Assembly: GCA_905233655.1 (NCBI GenBank)
Contig: CAJOCS010000001.1
Coordinates: 1,004 to 65,003 of the forward strand
DNA from: an uncultured Bacteroidales bacterium
Lineage (GTDB): Bacteria; Bacteroidota; Bacteroidia; Bacteroidales; UBA932
DNA length: 64,000 nucleotides
Reading direction: 5' to 3'
In this document: positions 59,155 to 64,000 of the stretch, piece after piece
How positions within the stretch are numbered: position 1 is the first letter of the stretch
Layout: the number at the start of each line of letters is the position of its first letter
Notes under the pieces: model-generated
The model's database searches: none
What the model saw: only the letters and a program-made list of their open reading frames with translations
Told to the model about the DNA's origin: nothing
Position numbers and translations under genes: made by a program

Positions 59155-60474
59155 ATGTCAACAGCACTGATACTTTTACAGCTTGCCGTAGTTCTGGCGA
59201 TGATTTTCATCGGTGCCCGGGTGGGCTCCATCGGCCTTGGAATGTACGGCATGGTGGGCGTGTTCATCCTGGTCTTCGTCTTCGGACTCGAGCCGGGGAA
59301 CATCCCCATCGACGTGATGCTCATCATTGTGGCGGTGATTACGGCTTCGTCGGCCCTGCAGGCGGCCGGAGGCCTGGATTACATGGTGGATGTGGCGGCT
59401 CGCTTCCTCCGGAAACACCCCAACCATATAACCTTCTACGGTCCGCTCACGACCTGGCTGTTCTGCATCCTGGCGGGCACGGCGCACACCTGCTATGCAC
59501 TGCTGCCCATTATTTCCGAGATATCCCTCAAGGCGAAAATCCGTCCGGAAAGGCCGCTGAGCGTTGCCACGATTTCGGCCTCACTGGGCATTACCGGTTC
59601 GCCTGTGAGCGCCGCCACGGCCGCGGTTCTGTCACAGAGCCTTCTCGGCGCCGAGGGTATTGGTATGGGAGAGATTCTTCTGGTTACCATTCCGTCTTCG
59701 CTGGTGGCAATTCTGCTAGCATCTTTCGTGCAGAACTTCGTCGGGAAACCCCTGGAGGAGGACCCCGAATATCAGCGCAGGGTAAAGGAAGGCCTGCTTG
59801 AAGAGCAGAAAGCCGAAGAACCCGGGAAAGAGATAAACCCGCGCGCCAAATGGGCCGTGCTGGTGTTCCTTCTGGGAGTGCTTCTGGTGGTGCTTTTCGG
59901 CAGTTTCCCTTCCCTGAGGCCGAGCTTCAACGGCACTGCGGTGAGCATGAATTCCACCATCGAGATGATTATGATGTCCATCGCCGCGCTCATCCTCCTG
60001 GTTGGCAAGGCCGACGTGAAGGTGGCCGTGAAGGGCAACGTGTTCGCAGCCGGAATGACGGCCATGGTGTCCATCTTCGGCGTGGCATGGATGGGCAGCA
60101 CCTTCTTTGAGGGCAACAAGGAAGCCATCCTCGGAAGCGTCGCGGGAGTTTTCACCCAGTATCCCATACTCTTTGCCATTCCGCTCTTCCTTATGAGCAT
60201 AATGCTCTTCTCCCAGGCGGCGACGGTCAAGACCCTCTATCCCGTGGGCATTGCAATGGGCATTTCGCCCCTTATGATGCTGGCCCTCTTCCCTGCCGTG
60301 AACGGCTACTTCTTCCTTCCGAACTATCCCACCGAGGTGGCGGCCATCGGCTTTGACCGCACCGGAACCACAAAGATAGGCAAGTACGTGGTGAACCATT
60401 CCTTCCAGCTCGCAGGTTTCATAACCACCTTTGTCTCGATAGGGCTGGGATGCCTGATAATACAATTTCTATAA
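59155..60474 (+). CDS. dcuB: Anaerobic C4-dicarboxylate transporter (DcuA/DcuB family)
   Basis: GGLDYMVDVAARFLRKHPNHITFYGPLTTWLFCILAGTAHTCYALLPII. Confidence 0.9.
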   Translation: MSTALILLQLAVVLAMIFIGARVGSIGLGMYGMVGVFILVFVFGLEPGNIPIDVMLIIVAVITASSALQAAGGLDYMVDVAARFLRKHPNHITFYGPLTTWLFCILAGTAHTCYALLPIISEISLKAKIRPERPLSVATISASLGITGSPVSAATAAVLSQSLLGAEGIGMGEILLVTIPSSLVAILLASFVQNFVGKPLEEDPEYQRRVKEGLLEEQKAEEPGKEINPRAKWAVLVFLLGVLLVVLFGSFPSLRPSFNGTAVSMNSTIEMIMMSIAALILLVGKADVKVAVKGNVFAAGMTAMVSIFGVAWMGSTFFEGNKEAILGSVAGVFTQYPILFAIPLFLMSIMLFSQAATVKTLYPVGIAMGISPLMMLALFPAVNGYFFLPNYPTEVAAIGFDRTGTTKIGKYVVNHSFQLAGFITTFVSIGLGCLIIQFL

Positions 60475-60491
60475 CTGATAACCAACCAATT

Positions 60492-61544
60492 ATGAACACA
60501 TTCCGCAAACTCATCCTCGTCACTGCAGCACTCCTTGCCGCCGTCACCCTGAGCGCAAAACCACGTGTGAGAATCATCGCCACCGGCGGCACCATCGCCG
60601 GCGTGAGCGCCACCTCGGCATCGTCGGCCTATACCGCCGGCCAGGTGGGTATCCAGACCCTTATCGACGCTGTGCCCCAGATGCTGTATCTGGCCGACGT
60701 GAGCGGCGAACAGCTCGTGAACATCGGCTCGCAGGACATGAACGACGAAGTCTGGCTCCAGCTTGCAAAACGCATCAATGTCCTTCTGAATGAAGAAGGC
60801 TACGACGCCGTTGTCGTGACCCACGGAACCGACACCATGGAAGAGACCGCATACTTCCTCAACCTTACGGTGAAGAGCGAAAAGCCCGTCATCCTGGTGG
60901 GTTCCATGCGTCCTTCCACCGCCATCAGCGCCGACGGTCCCGCCAACCTCTACAATGCGGTTGCGGCCGCCGCCTCGCCCGAATGCGTGGGCCTGGGCGT
61001 GCTCTGCTGCATGAACAACCAGCTTCTCGACGCCAAGAGCGTTATCAAGACCCACACCATCGACTGCGACACCTTCGAAGGCGGAAAAGTGGGCTGCATA
61101 GGCTATGTCTACAATGGCGAAGCCCACATCCTTCAGAGAGTCACCAACAAGCACACCGTGAATTCCGAATTCGACATAACCCGTCTGGACCGTCTCCCGA
61201 GGGTTGGCATCGTATACGGCTATGCGAACTGCTCTCCCCTGCCGATGCAGGCATTCGTGGACGCACATTTCGACGGAATTGTGCTCGCAGGCGTAGGTGA
61301 CGGCAACTTCTACAAGGATGTATTCGACGTGGCCGTCGCAGCCCAGCAGAGGGGCATCCAGATTGTGCGCTCCTCCCGCTGCCCCACCGGTCCCACCTGC
61401 CTGAACAGCGAGGTCGACGACGCCCGCTACCACTTTGTGGCGGCCCTGGACCTCAACCCCCAGAAAGCCCGCATCCTTCTGATGCTCGCCCTCACGAAGA
61501 CTCATGACTGGCAGGAAATCCAGCAGTATTTTATGGAGTATTAG
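60492..61544 (+). CDS. ansB: Type II (periplasmic) L-asparaginase
   Basis: Signal peptide; IIATGGTIAG and VVTHGTDTMEETAYFL active-site motifs. Confidence 0.95.
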   Translation: MNTFRKLILVTAALLAAVTLSAKPRVRIIATGGTIAGVSATSASSAYTAGQVGIQTLIDAVPQMLYLADVSGEQLVNIGSQDMNDEVWLQLAKRINVLLNEEGYDAVVVTHGTDTMEETAYFLNLTVKSEKPVILVGSMRPSTAISADGPANLYNAVAAAASPECVGLGVLCCMNNQLLDAKSVIKTHTIDCDTFEGGKVGCIGYVYNGEAHILQRVTNKHTVNSEFDITRLDRLPRVGIVYGYANCSPLPMQAFVDAHFDGIVLAGVGDGNFYKDVFDVAVAAQQRGIQIVRSSRCPTGPTCLNSEVDDARYHFVAALDLNPQKARILLMLALTKTHDWQEIQQYFMEY

Positions 61545-61547
61545 GCT

Positions 61548-62699
61548 ATGAAAAAACTATTATTGAGCCTTGCAGCGGCCCTTCTGGCCGTTTCGGCATT
61601 CGCCCAGGGCGGCAACACCGGCGACGGCGGTCCCGACGGGGACTTCGCCTCCCTTTCCGAGCGTCTCCTGAACCTTGAAAAGAAAGGCGACGGTTTCAAT
61701 CTCTTCCTGAATTACTCCTCCTCGTTCCAGCTGGACGACAGCTGGCACGGCGCCTTCCGTGCAAAGCAGCTGAGGGTTGAGATGAAAGGCAACCTCGGCG
61801 AACATCTGAGTTACCGCATCCGTCACCGTCTGAACAAGAGCACCGTGGCTATGAGCGAAGAGAACTTCGCGAAGGCCACCGACGTAATGTCCGTAACCTG
61901 GCGTTTCAATGACAAATTCTCCATCATGGGCGGCAAGATGTGCCAGTTCTGGGGCGGATTCGAGTTCGACGAGAACCCCATGTACATCTACGAATTCTCC
62001 GAAATGGTGAACAACATGGACAACTTCCTCGCAGGCGCCGCCCTGCTGTGGTATCCCATGCCCGGACACGAATTCGTACTGAACATTACCAATTCCTACA
62101 GCGGCCGCTTTGCCGATGAATACGGCTGGGCACCCGCCACGGTGGACGGAACCCTTCTGCAGGAAGCCACCCTTCCGCTTAGCTATATCCTCAACTGGAA
62201 CGGCAATATGTTCGGCGGCCTTCTGGAGACCCGCTGGAGCGTGGGCCTCTACAACCAGGCGAAGGGTTATCAGGACTACATGGCCTTCCTCGGCCAGAAG
62301 CTGGTCCTGCCCCGTTTCCAGTGCTATCTGGACTGGATGAGTGCCTGGGAAGGGCTCGACCGTCTGAGGCTCGCCACCGCTGAAATCGGCGGCGCCGGTT
62401 TCCAGACCAACGTACACTACAATTCCTTCGTCCTCAAGGCCAACTGGCAGTTCATGCCCGGCTGGAACCTCATGGTCAAGGGCATGTACGACACGGCATC
62501 GGCCCCCGGTTTCGACAATTACCGTCAGGTCACGAGCGGAGTCTGCTCCCTGGAGTACTATCCCGTCCAGGATCAGGACTTCCGCGTGTTCCTCGCATAC
62601 ATCGGCCACAATTATAACTTCGACGCGGCAGTCGGTATCCCGAACGCCTTTACCAACCGCATCGAGCTCGGTTTCATGTACAGAATCAAAGCTTATTAA
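61548..62699 (+). CDS. Outer membrane porin (phosphate-selective porin O/P-like)
   Basis: Signal peptide; beta-strand-rich sequence KQLRVEMKGNLGEHLSYRIRHRLN ... terminal aromatic-rich FMYRIKAY. Confidence 0.75.
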   Translation: MKKLLLSLAAALLAVSAFAQGGNTGDGGPDGDFASLSERLLNLEKKGDGFNLFLNYSSSFQLDDSWHGAFRAKQLRVEMKGNLGEHLSYRIRHRLNKSTVAMSEENFAKATDVMSVTWRFNDKFSIMGGKMCQFWGGFEFDENPMYIYEFSEMVNNMDNFLAGAALLWYPMPGHEFVLNITNSYSGRFADEYGWAPATVDGTLLQEATLPLSYILNWNGNMFGGLLETRWSVGLYNQAKGYQDYMAFLGQKLVLPRFQCYLDWMSAWEGLDRLRLATAEIGGAGFQTNVHYNSFVLKANWQFMPGWNLMVKGMYDTASAPGFDNYRQVTSGVCSLEYYPVQDQDFRVFLAYIGHNYNFDAAVGIPNAFTNRIELGFMYRIKAY

Positions 62700-62711
62700 T
62701 CAGATATAACC

Positions 62712-64000
62712 ATGTCAGAACAGAAATTCAGAATTGAGAGCGACCTTCTGGGCGAACTCCAGGTTCCGGCCGACGCCTACTACGGCGTACAGACCCAGCG
62801 CGCAATCAACAATTACAAGATCTCCAACACCAGGATGTGCGACTATCCGGAGTACATCGTCGCAATGGCCTATGTCAAGATGGCCGCCGCCGAGGCAAAT
62901 GCCAGGCTGGGCGTGATGGACCGCAAGATCGGTGACGCCATCGTGGCCGCATGCCGCGAGATTGTGGACGGCAAGCTCCACGACCAGTTCCCTGTGGATA
63001 TGATGCAGGGCGGCGCCGGCACTTCCGTGAACATGAACGCCAACGAGGTCATCGCCAACCGCGCCCTTGAAATCATGGGCCACAAGAAAGGTGAATACCA
63101 GTTCTGCTCCCCCAACGACCACGTGAACTGCGCACAGAGCACCAACGACGCATATCCCACCGCTTTCCGTTACACCTTCTACAGGATGAACAAGCAGGTG
63201 ATAGCCGCCCTTGAGAGGCTCATAGCCGCCTTCCGCGCCAAGGGTGAGGAATTCAAGGACATCATCAAGATGGGCCGCACCCAGCTGCAGGACGCAGTTC
63301 CCATGACCTCCGGCCAGGAATTCAACGCCTTCGCCAACAACCTTGAGGAAGAAATCGCCAACCTCAACCGCAACGCCGTTCTCCTGAAGGAAATCAACAT
63401 GGGCGGAACCGCTATCGGAACCGGCCTCAACGCAGTTCCCGGTTTTGCCGAGCTCTGCACCTCCCTTTTGAGCGAATTCAGCGGCGACTCTTTCGAGAAG
63501 GCTCCCGACCTCGTTGAGGCTACGCCCGACACCGGCGCCTACGTGAGCTACAGCGCAGCCCTGAAGCGTCTCGCCGTGAAACTCTCCAAGACCTGCAACG
63601 ACCTCCGCCTCATGGCTTCCGGTCCCCGTTGCGGCCTGCACGAGATCAATCTTCCTCCCATGGCTCCCGGTTCTTCCATCATGCCCGGCAAGGTGAACCC
63701 CGTCATTCCCGAGGTAACCAACCAGGTTTGCTTCAAGGTAATCGGCAACGACACCGCAGTGGCATTCGCAGCCGAGGCCGGCCAGCTTCAGCTCAATGTG
63801 ATGGAGCCCGTAATCGTGGAGTGCATCCTCGAAAGCCAGACCTGGCCCGTGAATGTGATGGACACCCTGCGCACCAAGGGCGTCGAGGGCATCACCGTGA
63901 ATGCCGAGCACTGCTACGACATGGTGAAGAATTCCATCGGCATTGTGACTGCCCTGAACCCCTACATCGGCTACAAGGCCTCCACAAAGGTTGCGAAGGA
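62712..64000 (+). CDS. aspA: Aspartate ammonia-lyase, truncated by window end
   Basis: [16 protein letters not shown] fumarase/aspartase signature; [24 protein letters not shown]-terminus. Confidence 0.96.
   Translation, partial: MSEQKFRIESDLLGELQVPADAYYGVQTQRAINNYKISNTRMCDYPEYIVAMAYVKMAAAEANARLGVMDRKIGDAIVAACREIVDGKLHDQFPVDMMQGGAGTSVNMNANEVIANRALEIMGHKKGEYQFCSPNDHVNCAQSTNDAYPTAFRYTFYRMNKQVIAALERLIAAFRAKGEEFKDIIKMGRTQLQDAVPMTSGQEFNAFANNLEEEIANLNRNAVLLKEINMGGTAIGTGLNAVPGFAELCTSLLSEFSGDSFEKAPDLVEATPDTGAYVSYSAALKRLAVKLSKTCNDLRLMASGPRCGLHEINLPPMAPGSSIMPGKVNPVIPEVTNQVCFKVIGNDTAVAFAAEAGQLQLNVMEPVIVECILESQTWPVNVMDTLRTKGVEGITVNAEHCYDMVKNSIGIVTALNPYIGYKASTKVAK

Noticed and set aside
1-64000. CRISPR arrays, transposases, integrases, phage genes, tRNA/rRNA
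   Set aside because: No regularly spaced direct repeats, no recognisable mobile-element proteins in any frame, and no tRNA/rRNA signatures seen in intergenic gaps.

Overview
This 64 kb window comes from a moderately high-GC Bacteroidales-type chromosome. The evidence is SusC/SusD pairs, lipoprotein signals, BACON domains and TAnnTTTG promoters. I see no mobile elements, CRISPR array, tRNA or rRNA. From left to right: (i) two LRR_5/BspA-like proteins; (ii) a short putative lipoprotein followed by an orphan radical-SAM SPASM-domain remnant, convergent with a TPR-LuxR regulator; (iii) a SusCD locus with fimbrillin-like and DUF5121/5125-type lipoproteins, a PD40 protein and a GH20; this locus holds two unannotated ~43-44 aa microproteins, each directly upstream of a fimbrillin-like lipoprotein gene, and two likely frameshifts; (iv) a TIGR02757-type protein and upp; (v) a divergent radical SAM/SPASM plus small lipoprotein pair; (vi) a large hemicellulose PUL (CE7, AraC, GH5, SusCD, glycan-binding proteins, 2x GH26, 2x GH5, GH130, SASA esterase, 2-epimerase, GPH transporter, GH43, GH31-PA14) that looks like a mannan/xyloglucan hybrid; (vii) rpmH; (viii) an array of one BACON protein and four fimbrillin-like lipoproteins, two with SusE/F-like C-termini; (ix) an asparagine-to-fumarate operon (Dcu transporter, asparaginase, porin, aspA cut by the window end). 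The observations most worth follow-up are the microprotein/fimbrillin cassettes, the intact and degraded rSAM/lipoprotein loci, a recurring promoter-to-start geometry that implies leaderless mRNAs, and the fimbrillin-SusE/F hybrids. Family assignments were made by eye from the sequence and remembered family features. No search was run.
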